A stretch of DNA of 55,056 nt from Pseudooceanicola marinus (GCF_020177265.1 NZ_JAIVMC010000018.1:1-55056); one strand, 5' to 3'; positions 35,093 through 44,348 are shown, counted from the stretch's first letter. Numbers and translations are program-made. Notes: generated by a model from the sequence alone, not told the origin.

Positions 35093-36484
35093 TCAGCCCG
35101 CGATCACCGAGGGCAGCCAGGTGACCACGCCGGGGAAGGCAAACAGCAGCGCGATGGCCAGGATCTGCAGCATCACGAAGGGCAGGATGCCGCGGTAGAT
35201 GGCCGAGGTCGGCACGCTGTCGGGGGCCACGCCGCGCAGGTAGAAGAGCGCGAAGCCGAAGGGCGGCGTCAGGAAGGAGGTCTGCAGGTTCACCCCCACC
35301 ATGACGCCCAGCCAGACCGGGCTGATATCCATGCCCAGCAGGATCGGCGCGGTGATCGGGATCACGATGAAGATGATCTCGAAGGTGTCGAGGATGAAGC
35401 CCAGCACGAACATGATCGCCATGACCACCGCCACCGCCATCAGCGGGCCGCCGGGCAGGCCGGTCAGGAACTCATGCACCAGGGCGTCGCCGCCCATCAT
35501 CCGGAAGACCACCGAGAAGACCGCGGCGCCGAAGAGGATGATGAAGACCATGCTGGTGATGGTGGCGGTCTGGACGGCCGTTTCATGCAGGATCTTCGCG
35601 GAGAGCTTCCAGCGGAAGGCGGCCAGCAGGGTGGCGCCGACGGCCCCCACCGAGGCCGCCTCCGTGGGCGTGGCGATACCGCCGAGGATCGAGCCCAGAA
35701 CCGCCAGGATCAGCAGGAGCGGCGGCAGCAGCGCGGTGAAGATCTCGCGCTTCAGCTGGGCCTTTTCGGAGGCCGGCACGGGAGTCGCGGGGCAGCTTTC
35801 GGGGTCGGTTACCGCCTTGAAGATCACCCAGCCGATGTAGAGCGCGACCAGCATCACGCCGGGCAGCATGGCGCCCGCGAAGAGGTCGCCCACGGAAACC
35901 GGGGTGGGGGCGAAGTTGCCCTTGGCCATCTGCACCTGGGCGTTGATGCCCGAGAGCATGTCGCCCATGAAGATCAGCACCGTGGATGGCGGGATGATCT
36001 GGCCGAGCGTCCCGGAGGCGCAGATCACCCCGGTGGCCAGCGTCGGCTTGTAGCCCGCGCGCATCATCGCGGGCAGCGAGATCAGCCCCATGGTGACCAC
36101 CGTGGCCCCCACGACGCCGGTCGAGGCCGCCAGCATGGCGCCCACGATCACCACCGAGATCGCCAGCCCGCCGCGCATGTTGCCAAACAGCTTGCCCATG
36201 GTCAGCAGGAGCTGTTCGGCGATCTGCGAGCGTTCCAGCATCACCCCCATGAAGACGAAGAGCGGCACCGCCACCAGCACCTCGTTGGTCATGTAGCCGA
36301 TGTAGCGGTTGGCCAGTGAGCCGAAGTTCGACGGATCGAACACGCCGAAATACATGCCGAGGGCGGCGAAGAGCAGCGAGGTGCCGGCCAGGGTGAAGGC
36401 CACCGGGAAGCCCAGCAGGAGGAAGCCGATGATCCCGAGGAACATCAGGCCCGAGAGCGTTTCTCCGATCAGGACGGGATCCAT
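35093..36484 (-). CDS. dctM: TRAP transporter large permease DctM
   Basis: A 463-residue inner-membrane protein with about 12 hydrophobic segments, the sodium-coupled pore subunit of a TRAP system. Family blocks are FLLLGFPVAFTLAGTSLLFA at the N-terminus, VPLFVFMGVMLERS, GAMLAASTGVVGATVVTMG, CASGTLGQIIPPSTVLIF and NLQTSFLTPPFGFALFYLRG near the end. The ATG shares one base with the dctQ stop (TGATG at 36484), so the two are coupled. The apparent long upstream extension of the frame belongs to dctQ in another frame and to the intergenic region. Confidence 0.95.
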   Translation of the reverse strand: MDPVLIGETLSGLMFLGIIGFLLLGFPVAFTLAGTSLLFAALGMYFGVFDPSNFGSLANRYIGYMTNEVLVAVPLFVFMGVMLERSQIAEQLLLTMGKLFGNMRGGLAISVVIVGAMLAASTGVVGATVVTMGLISLPAMMRAGYKPTLATGVICASGTLGQIIPPSTVLIFMGDMLSGINAQVQMAKGNFAPTPVSVGDLFAGAMLPGVMLVALYIGWVIFKAVTDPESCPATPVPASEKAQLKREIFTALLPPLLLILAVLGSILGGIATPTEAASVGAVGATLLAAFRWKLSAKILHETAVQTATITSMVFIILFGAAVFSVVFRMMGGDALVHEFLTGLPGGPLMAVAVVMAIMFVLGFILDTFEIIFIVIPITAPILLGMDISPVWLGVMVGVNLQTSFLTPPFGFALFYLRGVAPDSVPTSAIYRGILPFVMLQILAIALLFAFPGVVTWLPSVIAG

Positions 36485-37059
36485 CAGACGGCCTCCGTGG
36501 GATGGGTGGGATCTTCGCCGCGGCCATAGCGCAGGCGGGCGGGCACCAGGTCTTCGCGCCCTGCCAGCATCAGGATCGAGCGCAGGATCATCGCGATGCC
36601 CTGCAGCGCGATCAGCACCGCGAAGGCCAGGATAAAGGTCTTCAGCACGAAGAGGCCGGGCATGCCGCCGACGTTGGCCGAGCCTTCGCCGTAGCGCCAG
36701 GAGCGCTGCACGAAGGGCAGGGCGTAGATCCAGACCACGTACATGGAGGGCAGCAGGAAGAGCACCACGCCCACCAGGTCGATCACCGCCTTCTTCTTCG
36801 GCGCGGCCGGGCGGTAGAAGATGTCGACGCGCACGTGGTTGTCGCGCAGCAGCGCGAAACCGGCGACCCCGGTGAACATGGCGCCGTTCAGCCAGATGTA
36901 GAGATCCTGCATCCAGACATGGCTGACGGCGAAGACATAGCGCTGCACCACCACGGTGAAGCAGACGAGCACGATGCCCACCGACAGCCAGGACAGGATC
37001 GTCCCGACCACGGTGTTGATCGCGCAGATGATGGCGGCGATCCGCCCGAGGATATTCAT
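36484..37059 (-). CDS. dctQ: TRAP transporter small permease DctQ
   Basis: A 191-residue protein with four hydrophobic segments; family marks are FTVVVQRYVFAVSHVWMQDLY and LLRDNHVRVDIFY. It pairs with DctM to form the membrane part of the transporter that takes substrate from DctP. It is the first gene of a two-gene minus-strand operon starting in the 359-base gap shared with kdsD. Confidence 0.93.
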   Translation of the reverse strand: MNILGRIAAIICAINTVVGTILSWLSVGIVLVCFTVVVQRYVFAVSHVWMQDLYIWLNGAMFTGVAGFALLRDNHVRVDIFYRPAAPKKKAVIDLVGVVLFLLPSMYVVWIYALPFVQRSWRYGEGSANVGGMPGLFVLKTFILAFAVLIALQGIAMILRSILMLAGREDLVPARLRYGRGEDPTHPTEAV

Positions 37060-37418
37060 GACGCGTCCTCTTGCTGCTGCGGGCCGGGCAGGGCCCGGCG
37101 GTTCCGCGCTCTATGCCCGGGGGGCGAGGGGAGTCCAAGCGGTACGAGGGCGGATCAGGTCGAAATGGCGTGAAAAAGACGCAGGCGGGGCTGGTCGCCC
37201 CCCGTGTTTCGCGCGCGAAACAGTTCCCTCCGGTCCGGGCGGAGCCCGGCAATCTCTCCGGGGGAGAGATTGAGGAGGGAACGGGCGCAGTCCAACGGGT
37301 CCGGACGCGCCGCCCCTGTGGAGGGGCAAATGCAGCTTGCTGCCCGGGGACGGGCGGTGTCTCTTGCCCTCTGCCGGCCTTCGGGGCTATGCCGACGGCC
37401 AATGAAGGAGCCCAGATC
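37060..37418. promoter_or_regulatory. Divergent intergenic region, dctQ / kdsD
   Basis: 359 bases with promoters expected on both strands. It contains the fourth parS-like palindrome (37206-37221) and a hairpin AATCTCTCC-GGG-GGAGAGATT (37251-37271) with no T-run. AAGGAG precedes the kdsD ATG by 9 bases. No clear -35/-10 pair was identified. Confidence 0.4.
37206..37221. promoter_or_regulatory. parS-like palindrome 4, remote from par locus
   Basis: Fourth perfect copy of GTTTCGCGCGCGAAAC (18 bases with the flanking T/A), about 4.9 kb from copy 3 and outside the par locus, in the dctQ-kdsD gap. It may be an extra ParB loading site or a place where ParB affects these promoters. Confidence 0.78.
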
Positions 37419-38399
37419 ATGACCGCATCCGACCTGAAGAACGACGTGCTGGACGAGATGGCACGGGTGCTGTCGGTGGAGGCCGGGGCGCTGACGCAGA
37501 TGGCCGGCGCCCTGGGCGCCCCGCACCGCGAGGCGATCGACATCCTGCGCGCCGTCACCGGCCGCGTGGTGGTCGCCGGCGTCGGCAAGTCGGGCCACGT
37601 GGGGCGCAAGATCGCCGCCACCTTCGCCTCCACCGGCACGCCGGCGCAGTTCGTCCACCCGACCGAGGCCAGCCATGGCGATCTGGGCATGATCACCGCC
37701 GGAGACGCCTGCCTGGTGCTGTCGAACTCGGGCGAGACCACGGAGCTGGCCGACCTGCTGACCTATGCCCGGCGCTTCTCCATCCCGCTGATTGCCATCA
37801 CCCGCCGTGCGCAAAGCACCCTGGCGCGCGAGGCCGACGTGGTGCTTCTGCTGCCTGACGCCGACGAGGCCTGCCCCATGGGCATGGCGCCGACCACCTC
37901 GACCACCGCGACCCTGGCGCTTGGCGATGCGCTGGCCGTGGCGCTGATGATGGGGCGGGGCTTTGGCCGCGATGATTTCCGCGTCTTCCACCCCGGCGGC
38001 AAGCTGGGCGCGCAGCTGCTGCGCGTCGAGGCGGTGATGGTGCCCGCCGCCGAGCTGCCGCTGGTGACCGCAGAGCTGCCGATGCGCGAGGGGCTGGTGT
38101 CCATGTCCGGCAAGGGCTTCGGTGTTCTGGGGGTGACCGAGGACGGCACGCCCGGCAGCCAGCTCACCGGCATCATCACCGACGGCGACCTGCGCCGTCA
38201 CCTCGATCGGCTGTTCGACGCCAGTGTGGGGGAAGTCGCCACCGCCGGGCCCAAGGTCATCGCCCCGGATGCCCTGGCCTCGGAAGCGGTGCAGGTGATG
38301 AACGAAAAGAAGATCACCGCGCTCTTCGTCGTCGATGAGGCGGGCCGGCCCCTGGGGCTGATCCGTCTGCACGACTGCCTGCGCGCCGGTGTGGCGTAA
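37419..38399 (+). CDS. kdsD: Arabinose-5-phosphate isomerase (KpsF/KdsD family)
   Basis: Converts ribulose-5-phosphate to arabinose-5-phosphate, the first step to KDO. 326 residues, the usual length: an SIS domain with VAGVGKSGHVGRKIAATFAS, HPTEASHGDLGMI and LSNSGETTEL, the HPGGKLG block, and two CBS domains (VEAVMVP... and TAGPKVIAPDALASEAV...). The ATG at 37419 has AAGGAG upstream. It starts a three-gene run with kdsB and kdsA. KpsF versions in capsule clusters and KdsD versions in the core pathway cannot be told apart by sequence. Confidence 0.94.
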   Translation: MTASDLKNDVLDEMARVLSVEAGALTQMAGALGAPHREAIDILRAVTGRVVVAGVGKSGHVGRKIAATFASTGTPAQFVHPTEASHGDLGMITAGDACLVLSNSGETTELADLLTYARRFSIPLIAITRRAQSTLAREADVVLLLPDADEACPMGMAPTTSTTATLALGDALAVALMMGRGFGRDDFRVFHPGGKLGAQLLRVEAVMVPAAELPLVTAELPMREGLVSMSGKGFGVLGVTEDGTPGSQLTGIITDGDLRRHLDRLFDASVGEVATAGPKVIAPDALASEAVQVMNEKKITALFVVDEAGRPLGLIRLHDCLRAGVA

Positions 38400-38447
38400 C
38401 CTGTGGCCTGATCCCGCAGCCTGACCCTGTCGCCTGAGGAGGCTCCC

Positions 38448-39233
38448 ATGGACACCGTCATCCTGATCCCCGCCCGCTATGCCTCGACCCGCTATCCGGG
38501 CAAGCCGCTGGCGGTGCTGACCGGCCCCGACGGGGCCAAGTCGCTGATCCAGCGAAGCTGGGAGGCGGCCATGGCGGTGCCCGAGGCCGATGCGGTCTTC
38601 GTGGCCACCGATGACGCGCGTATCGCCGAGGCCGCCCGCGGCTTCGGGGCCGAGGTCATCATGACCGGCGAGGACTGCCGCAACGGCACCGAACGCTGCG
38701 CCGATGCCCTGGCGCGGGGCGGGCTGTCGCCGGAACTGGTGGTGAACCTGCAGGGCGACGCGCCGCTGACCCCGCACTGGTTCCTCAGCGATCTCATTGC
38801 CGCCATGCGCCGGGACGAGACGCTGGATGCGGCCACCCCCGTCCTGCGCTGCGATCCGGAAACGCTGTCGATGTTCCTGGAAGACCGAAAGAACGACCGG
38901 GTGGGGGGCACGACGGCGGTCTTCGACGCAGGCCAGAACGCGCTCTACTTCTCCAAGGAAGTGATCCCCTACACGGGCGGCAAGTCCTTTGATCCCGGCG
39001 CCGTGCCGGTCTTCCACCACGTCGGCGTCTATGCCTACCGCCCGCGCGCCCTGACCGCCTATGGCCAATGGGCCGAAGGGCCGCTGGAAAAGCTGGAAGG
39101 GCTGGAACAGCTGCGCTTCCTGGAGAACGGCGCGAAACTGAAATGCGTCGAGGTCGACGCCAAGGGCCGCCTCTTCTGGGAGCTGAATAACCCCGAGGAT
39201 ATCGCCCGCATCGAGAAGGTCCTGAACGCATGA
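38448..39233 (+). CDS. kdsB: CMP-KDO synthetase
   Basis: 3-deoxy-manno-octulosonate cytidylyltransferase, 261 residues, which activates KDO with CTP. The nucleotide-binding start is ILIPARYASTRYPGKPLA, followed by VFVATDDARI, NLQGDAPL (metal-binding Asp) and the late block ENGAKLKCVEVD. AGGAGG precedes the ATG. Its stop overlaps the kdsA start by 4 bases (ATGA at 39230). Confidence 0.95.
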   Translation: MDTVILIPARYASTRYPGKPLAVLTGPDGAKSLIQRSWEAAMAVPEADAVFVATDDARIAEAARGFGAEVIMTGEDCRNGTERCADALARGGLSPELVVNLQGDAPLTPHWFLSDLIAAMRRDETLDAATPVLRCDPETLSMFLEDRKNDRVGGTTAVFDAGQNALYFSKEVIPYTGGKSFDPGAVPVFHHVGVYAYRPRALTAYGQWAEGPLEKLEGLEQLRFLENGAKLKCVEVDAKGRLFWELNNPEDIARIEKVLNA

Positions 39234-40057
39234 GCCCCAAGACTGTCGAGATCCGCGACCTGAGCGTCGCCAACGACCGCCCCTTCACCCTGCTGGCCGG
39301 TCCCTGCCAGCTGGAAAGCCTGGAGCATGCGCGCATGCTGGCGGGCTCCCTGGCCGAGACCTGCGCCGATCTGGGCATCCCCTTCGTCTTCAAGGCCAGC
39401 TACGACAAGGCCAACCGCTCGTCCCTGTCTGGGGTGCGCGGTCTGGGGATCGAGAAGGGGCTGGAGATCCTGAATGCGATCCGCGAGGAATTCGGCTGTC
39501 CGGTCGTCACGGACGTCCATGACGTGCCCCAGGTGCAGCGCGCGGCGGAAGTGGTCGACATCCTGCAGATCCCGGCCTTCCTCTGCCGTCAGACCGACCT
39601 GCTGCTGGCCGCCGGGGAGACCGGAAAGGCGCTCAACATCAAGAAGGGCCAGTTCCTGGCGCCCTGGGACATGAAGAACGTCGCCGACAAGGTGGTCTCC
39701 ACCGGCAACGAGAAGATCATGCTCTGCGATCGCGGCACCAGCTTTGGCTACAACATGCTGGTCAGCGATTTCCGCTCGCTGCCGATCATGGCCGAGACGG
39801 GCTTCCCGGTGGTCTTCGACGCCACCCATTCGGTGCAGCTGCCCGGCGGGCTTGGCGCCTCCACGGGCGGGCAGCGCGAGTTCGTGCCGCCGCTGGCGCG
39901 CGCCGCCGTGGCCGTCGGCACCGCCGCCCTCTTCATGGAGACCCATGAAGACCCGGACAACTCGCCCTCCGACGGGCCCAACATGGTGCCGCTGGCGGAG
40001 ATGAAGGGCGTTCTGAGCCGGCTGAAGGCCATTGATGAACTGATGAAGGCGGGTTGA
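39230..40057 (+). CDS. kdsA: KDO-8-phosphate synthase
   Basis: 275 residues; condenses phosphoenolpyruvate with arabinose-5-phosphate. Class I DAHP synthase fold with LLAGPCQLES at the start, FKASYDKANRSS, VVTDVHD, IPAFLCRQTDLL and FDATHSVQLPGG. With kdsD and kdsB it covers three of the four steps to CMP-KDO. The KDO-8-phosphate phosphatase (kdsC) was not seen. It is translationally coupled to kdsB. Confidence 0.96.
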   Translation: MSPKTVEIRDLSVANDRPFTLLAGPCQLESLEHARMLAGSLAETCADLGIPFVFKASYDKANRSSLSGVRGLGIEKGLEILNAIREEFGCPVVTDVHDVPQVQRAAEVVDILQIPAFLCRQTDLLLAAGETGKALNIKKGQFLAPWDMKNVADKVVSTGNEKIMLCDRGTSFGYNMLVSDFRSLPIMAETGFPVVFDATHSVQLPGGLGASTGGQREFVPPLARAAVAVGTAALFMETHEDPDNSPSDGPNMVPLAEMKGVLSRLKAIDELMKAG

Positions 40058-40116
40058 GAACGGCGGGCTGAGGCCCACACCTTCGACACCGGATCGGGGC
40101 CGGGCAGGGCAGGGGG

Positions 40117-41142
40117 TCAGACCTCGCTGTCCGGCCCGGCCTCGTCTGTGTCCGGGGCGGCCAGCCACAGGGCGCCCGCCTGCATCCGCCGGATCACCCC
40201 GGCCTGGCCGCGTACGCCCATGCGGGCGAAGACCTGCTTCGAGGCGCTGCGGGTGCTTTCCAGGGTCCAGCCCAGATCGGCGGCCGCCTCGGCCAGCGTG
40301 CGGCCATCGCAGATCAGCTGCGCCAGCCGGGCCTCGGCGGGCGCCAGGGCGAAATGGCGCGCCACCACCTCCACCGGCAGGGCCGCGGCCCGGGGGCTAC
40401 GGCGCAGCCGGGCCAGGCGGGGGCCGTCGGAGGGGGCGGTGATCCGCATCTCCAGCCGGGGCGCGTCGCTCAGGACCAGCAGGGCAGGGGGGGCGTCCGG
40501 CCCCGTGCGCGCCAGGGCCGCGCGCAGGGCCTGGGCGGTGGCCTCCTCGGGCAGGTGCAGCCGCCCGTCGCTGCCCAACCGGATCCCGGTGCCCGTCAGC
40601 AGATCCTCCAGCCCCGGCGCCCGGTCGAGGATCTGCCCCCCGGCGGAAAAGAGGATCCAGGCGGCGCCCAGGGCGCGCGCCAGGGCCTGCTCCTGCGCGG
40701 CGCGGGCGCGGGCGGCCTCGGCCGCCTGCCAGCCGGTCAGGGCGGGGCCGAGGTAGGGGGCGAGCGTGGACAGCTGGACCCCGTCGATGGCGCGGAAATC
40801 CTCCGCCCCCTCGGGGCGGGCGAGCCACAGCAGCGCGGTGCCCCCGGGGCCGGCGGGGGCGCGCAGCGCCCGCAGCGGCGCGCGGCGGGTCATCAGGCCC
40901 GGCAGGTCTCCCTGGGCATAGACCCGGCCCAGGCGCATCTTGTCGGTTTCCTCCAGCGCGGGCGGCGGCGCCCCGTGATGCCAGGCGGCCACCGGACGCC
41001 CGGCCTGTTCAAGGCGCAGGGCGACGGTTCCGGCGCGGGTGGTTTCGGCCAGCAGGCGCAAGAGCTCCGCCCAGCCCGGCGCGCCCGGCGGGGCGCTGGC
41101 GGCCGCGATGAGGCTCTGCAGGATCTCCGTCTCGCTGGCCAT
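40117..41142 (-). CDS. LuxR-type helix-turn-helix transcriptional regulator
   Basis: A 341-residue regulator. The N-terminal two thirds (Ala/Arg-rich, with a long helix around residues 155-185) is an unrecognised sensor part. The C-terminal 60 residues are a LuxR/GerE-type DNA-binding domain: LAPAEARLAQLICDGRTLAE followed by AAADLGWTLESTRSASKQVF and ARMGVRGQAGVIRRM. It is the only recognisable transcription factor on the plasmid and is divergent from cysD, so control of the sulfate-activation genes, and perhaps of the polysaccharide operons, is plausible but inferred. I chose ATG at 41142 with AGGCGG before it; the longer open frame upstream lacks a good start. Confidence 0.8.
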   Translation of the reverse strand: MASETEILQSLIAAASAPPGAPGWAELLRLLAETTRAGTVALRLEQAGRPVAAWHHGAPPPALEETDKMRLGRVYAQGDLPGLMTRRAPLRALRAPAGPGGTALLWLARPEGAEDFRAIDGVQLSTLAPYLGPALTGWQAAEAARARAAQEQALARALGAAWILFSAGGQILDRAPGLEDLLTGTGIRLGSDGRLHLPEEATAQALRAALARTGPDAPPALLVLSDAPRLEMRITAPSDGPRLARLRRSPRAAALPVEVVARHFALAPAEARLAQLICDGRTLAEAAADLGWTLESTRSASKQVFARMGVRGQAGVIRRMQAGALWLAAPDTDEAGPDSEV

Positions 41143-41370
41143 CCGCCTGTCCTGCTCCTGTTCCGGTCTGACCCTGTCCGCTGGGTCGTCTGCCTGTGCC
41201 TTGGGCGGAAAACCGGGAAAATCCGCCCATTCCGGCGGGAAATCGCGGAGGTCCTCCCTGATTTCGCCGGTTTGTCCGACCACCTCCCATTTGGGGGGTG
41301 CCGCTATCTAATCCCCCGCCTAGCTCTGGGACAAGACGTGATCTGACAGAGACGACCAGACAGGATGGCC

Positions 41371-42276
41371 ATGACCAGCAAGACCCTGACCCACCTCCAG
41401 CGCCTGGAAGCGGAAAGCATCCACATCCTGCGCGAGGTCGCCGCCGAAGCCGAAAACCCGGTGATGCTCTACTCCGTGGGCAAGGACAGCGCGGTGATGC
41501 TGCACCTGGCCAAGAAGGCCTTCTACCCCTCGCCGCCGCCCTTCCCGCTGATGCACGTGGACACCACCTGGAAGTTCCAGGACATGTACAAGCTGCGCGA
41601 CCGGGCCGCCGCCGAGGCGGGGATGGAGCTGATCGTCTACCAGAACCCCGAGGCCAAGGAGCGCGGCATCAACCCCTTCGACCATGGCGGGCTGCACACC
41701 GACATGTGGAAGACCGAGGGGCTGAAGCAGGCGCTGGACAAGCACGGCTTCGATGCGGCCTTCGGCGGCGCGCGCCGCGACGAGGAGAAATCCCGGGCCA
41801 AGGAACGTGTCTTCTCGTTCCGCACCTCCTCGCACCGCTGGGATCCGAAGAACCAGCGCCCCGAGCTCTGGCGGCTCTACAACGCCCGCAAGAACAAGGG
41901 CGAGAGCATGCGGGTCTTCCCGATCTCCAACTGGACCGAGCTGGACATCTGGCAGTACATCCACCTGGAAAACATCGACATCGTGCCGCTGTACATGGCC
42001 GAGCCGCGCCCCACGGTGGAACGCGACGGCATGCTGCTGATGGTGGATGACGACCGCTTCCCGCTGAAGGACGGCGAAGAGCCCGTCATGCGCTCGATCC
42101 GCTTCCGCACGCTCGGCTGCTACCCGCTGACCGGGGCGGTGGAGAGCACCGCCAAGACGCTGCCGGAGGTCATCCAGGAAACCCTGCTGACCACCACCTC
42201 GGAACGTCAGGGCCGCGCCATCGACCACGATCAGGCGGCCTCCATGGAGAAGAAGAAACAGGACGGCTACTTCTGA
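41371..42276 (+). CDS. cysD: Sulfate adenylyltransferase subunit 2
   Basis: The ATP-sulfurylase small subunit, 301 residues, making APS from ATP and sulfate together with CysN. PP-loop motif: [20 protein letters not shown]; further marks are [27 protein letters not shown] and [19 protein letters not shown] lies 6 bases before the ATG at 41371; ATG at 41365 adds two residues. cysN follows after 49 bases. There is no cysH, cysI or cysJ here, which favours sulfation over assimilation as the purpose. Confidence 0.95.
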   Translation: MTSKTLTHLQRLEAESIHILREVAAEAENPVMLYSVGKDSAVMLHLAKKAFYPSPPPFPLMHVDTTWKFQDMYKLRDRAAAEAGMELIVYQNPEAKERGINPFDHGGLHTDMWKTEGLKQALDKHGFDAAFGGARRDEEKSRAKERVFSFRTSSHRWDPKNQRPELWRLYNARKNKGESMRVFPISNWTELDIWQYIHLENIDIVPLYMAEPRPTVERDGMLLMVDDDRFPLKDGEEPVMRSIRFRTLGCYPLTGAVESTAKTLPEVIQETLLTTTSERQGRAIDHDQAASMEKKKQDGYF

Positions 42277-42325
42277 GCCCCTTTCCTCTCCGTTTCAGGC
42301 CCAACCAGATTTCAGGTGTTTCGCT

Positions 42326-44242
42326 ATGACGACCCAAGACCAAGATCCCATCTACAAGACCGACGCGCTGATCGCCGAGGACATCGACGCCTACCTGGAG
42401 ACGCACCAGCACAAGACCATGCTGCGTTTCATCACCTGCGGTTCGGTGGATGACGGCAAGTCGACGCTGATCGGCCGGCTTCTCTACGACAGCAAGATGA
42501 TCTTCGAGGATCAGCTGGCCACGCTGGAGGCCGACAGCAAGAAATCGGGCACGCAAGGCGAGGGCATCGACTTCGCCCTGCTGGTCGACGGGCTGGCCGC
42601 CGAGCGCGAGCAGGGCATCACCATCGACGTGGCCTATCGCTTCTTCACCACGGAAAAGCGCAAGTTCATCGTCGCCGATACCCCCGGCCACGAACAATAC
42701 ACCCGCAACATGGTCACCGGCGCCTCCACGGCCGACCTGGCGGTGATCCTGATCGACGCGCGCAAGGGCGTGCTGACCCAGACCAAGCGCCACAGCTACC
42801 TGGTGCATCTGCTGGGCATCAAGAACGTGGTGCTGGCGGTCAACAAGATGGACCTGGTGGATTACAGCCAGGAGGTCTTCGACCAGATCGTGTCGGATTA
42901 CCGCGCCTTCGCCGCCTCCATCGGCATCGAGGCCTTCGTGCCGATCCCGATCTCGGGCTACATGGGCGACAACATCACCGCGCCCTCGGAAAACACGCCC
43001 TGGTACGACGGCGTCTCGCTGCTGCCGCACCTGGAAGAGGTGGACATCGAAAGCACGAAGGAGCCCCAGGCGGCCCCCTTCCGCATGCCGGTGCAATGGG
43101 TGAACCGCCCCAACCTCGACTTCCGCGGCTTTTCCGGCCTGATCGCCTCGGGCGTCATCCAGCCGGGGGACCCGGTGCGGGTGCTGCCCTCGGGCAAGAC
43201 CTCGAAGGTGGCGCGGGTCGTGACCTATGACGGTGACCGCGCCATGGCCGTGGCCGGCGAGGCGGTGACCCTGACCCTGGAAGACGAGATCGACTGTTCC
43301 CGTGGCCAGGTCATCGTGGCGGCGCAGTCGCCCCTGGAGGTGGCCGACCAGTTCGAGAGCACCCTCATCTGGATGGATGAACAGGAAATGGTGCCGGGCC
43401 GGGCCTACTGGCTGAAGATCGGCACCCAGACCGTTTCCGCCACCGTGCAGCACCCCAAGTACGAGGTGAACGTCAACACCCAGGAACACCTGGCCTCGAA
43501 GACGCTGGACCTGAACGCCATCGGCGTGGCGAACATCACCACCGACCGCGAGATCCCCTTCGCCCCCTATGGCGAAAACCACGACCTGGGCGGCTTCATC
43601 CTGGTGGACAAGTTCACCAACCAGACCGTCGCGGCCGGCATGATCAACTTCGCCCTGCGCCGGGCCCAGAACATCCACTGGCAGGCCACCGACATTGCCC
43701 GCGAGGATCACGCGGCGATGAAGAACCAGAAGCCGGCGGTGATCTGGCTGACCGGCCTCTCGGGCTCGGGCAAGTCCACCATCGGCAATATCGTCGAGAA
43801 GAAGCTGGCGCGGATGAACCGCCACACCTTCCTGCTGGACGGCGACAACGTGCGCCACGGGCTGAACAAGGACCTGGGCTTCACCGAGGCCGACCGGATC
43901 GAGAACATCCGCCGGGTCGGTGAGGTGGCCAAGCTGATGACCGATGCCGGTCTCATCGTCATCACCGCCTTCATCTCGCCCTTCCGCAGCGAACGCGAGA
44001 TGGTGCGGGCGATGATGCAGCCGGGCGAGTTCGTCGAGGTCTTCGTCGACACGCCGCTGGAGGTCGCCGAGGCCCGCGACGTGAAGGGGCTCTATGCCAA
44101 GGCGCGCTCGGGCCAGCTGAAGAACTTCACCGGCATCGACAGCCCCTACGAGGCGCCCGACGCCCCCGAGATCCGCGTCGACACCACCGAGATGACGCCG
44201 GAACAGGCGGCCGATGCGATCATCGCGCGGCTGATCCCCTGA
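42326..44242 (+). CDS. cysNC: Bifunctional sulfate adenylyltransferase subunit 1 / APS kinase
   Basis: A 638-residue fusion that completes PAPS synthesis. The N-terminal GTPase (CysN) has the P-loop GSVDDGKSTLIGRLLYD, then DTPGHEQYTRNM and NKMD. The C-terminal APS kinase (CysC) has VIWLTGLSGSGKSTIGN, LDGDNVRHGLNKDLGF and FISPFRSEREMVRAM. This is the NodQ-type arrangement, where the product PAPS feeds sulfotransferases. It lies directly downstream of cysD and is followed by a strong hairpin terminator. Confidence 0.97.
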   Translation: MTTQDQDPIYKTDALIAEDIDAYLETHQHKTMLRFITCGSVDDGKSTLIGRLLYDSKMIFEDQLATLEADSKKSGTQGEGIDFALLVDGLAAEREQGITIDVAYRFFTTEKRKFIVADTPGHEQYTRNMVTGASTADLAVILIDARKGVLTQTKRHSYLVHLLGIKNVVLAVNKMDLVDYSQEVFDQIVSDYRAFAASIGIEAFVPIPISGYMGDNITAPSENTPWYDGVSLLPHLEEVDIESTKEPQAAPFRMPVQWVNRPNLDFRGFSGLIASGVIQPGDPVRVLPSGKTSKVARVVTYDGDRAMAVAGEAVTLTLEDEIDCSRGQVIVAAQSPLEVADQFESTLIWMDEQEMVPGRAYWLKIGTQTVSATVQHPKYEVNVNTQEHLASKTLDLNAIGVANITTDREIPFAPYGENHDLGGFILVDKFTNQTVAAGMINFALRRAQNIHWQATDIAREDHAAMKNQKPAVIWLTGLSGSGKSTIGNIVEKKLARMNRHTFLLDGDNVRHGLNKDLGFTEADRIENIRRVGEVAKLMTDAGLIVITAFISPFRSEREMVRAMMQPGEFVEVFVDTPLEVAEARDVKGLYAKARSGQLKNFTGIDSPYEAPDAPEIRVDTTEMTPEQAADAIIARLIP

Positions 44243-44255
44243 TCGGCGACCCTTT

Positions 44256-44289
44256 CGCCCGCCCCTGCCCGGGGCGGGCGTTTCCCTTT
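44256..44289 (+). terminator. Terminator after cysNC
   Basis: CGCCCGCCCC (44256-44265) pairs with GGGGCGGGCG (44271-44280) over a 5-base loop, followed by TTTCCCTTT. It separates cysDNC from cysQ, which then needs its own promoter or read-through. Confidence 0.8.
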
Positions 44290-44348
44290 GCGGGACCCCC
44301 GTTCAGACCAGTCATTTCCCCCCCGACAGATTTCCGAAGGAGAGAGCC

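Noticed and set aside
31344..37221. The four 16-mers as restriction or insertion-sequence ends
   Set aside because: No transposase lies near, there are no target duplications, and two copies sit in the parA-parB gap with a third inside parB, which fits partition sites better.
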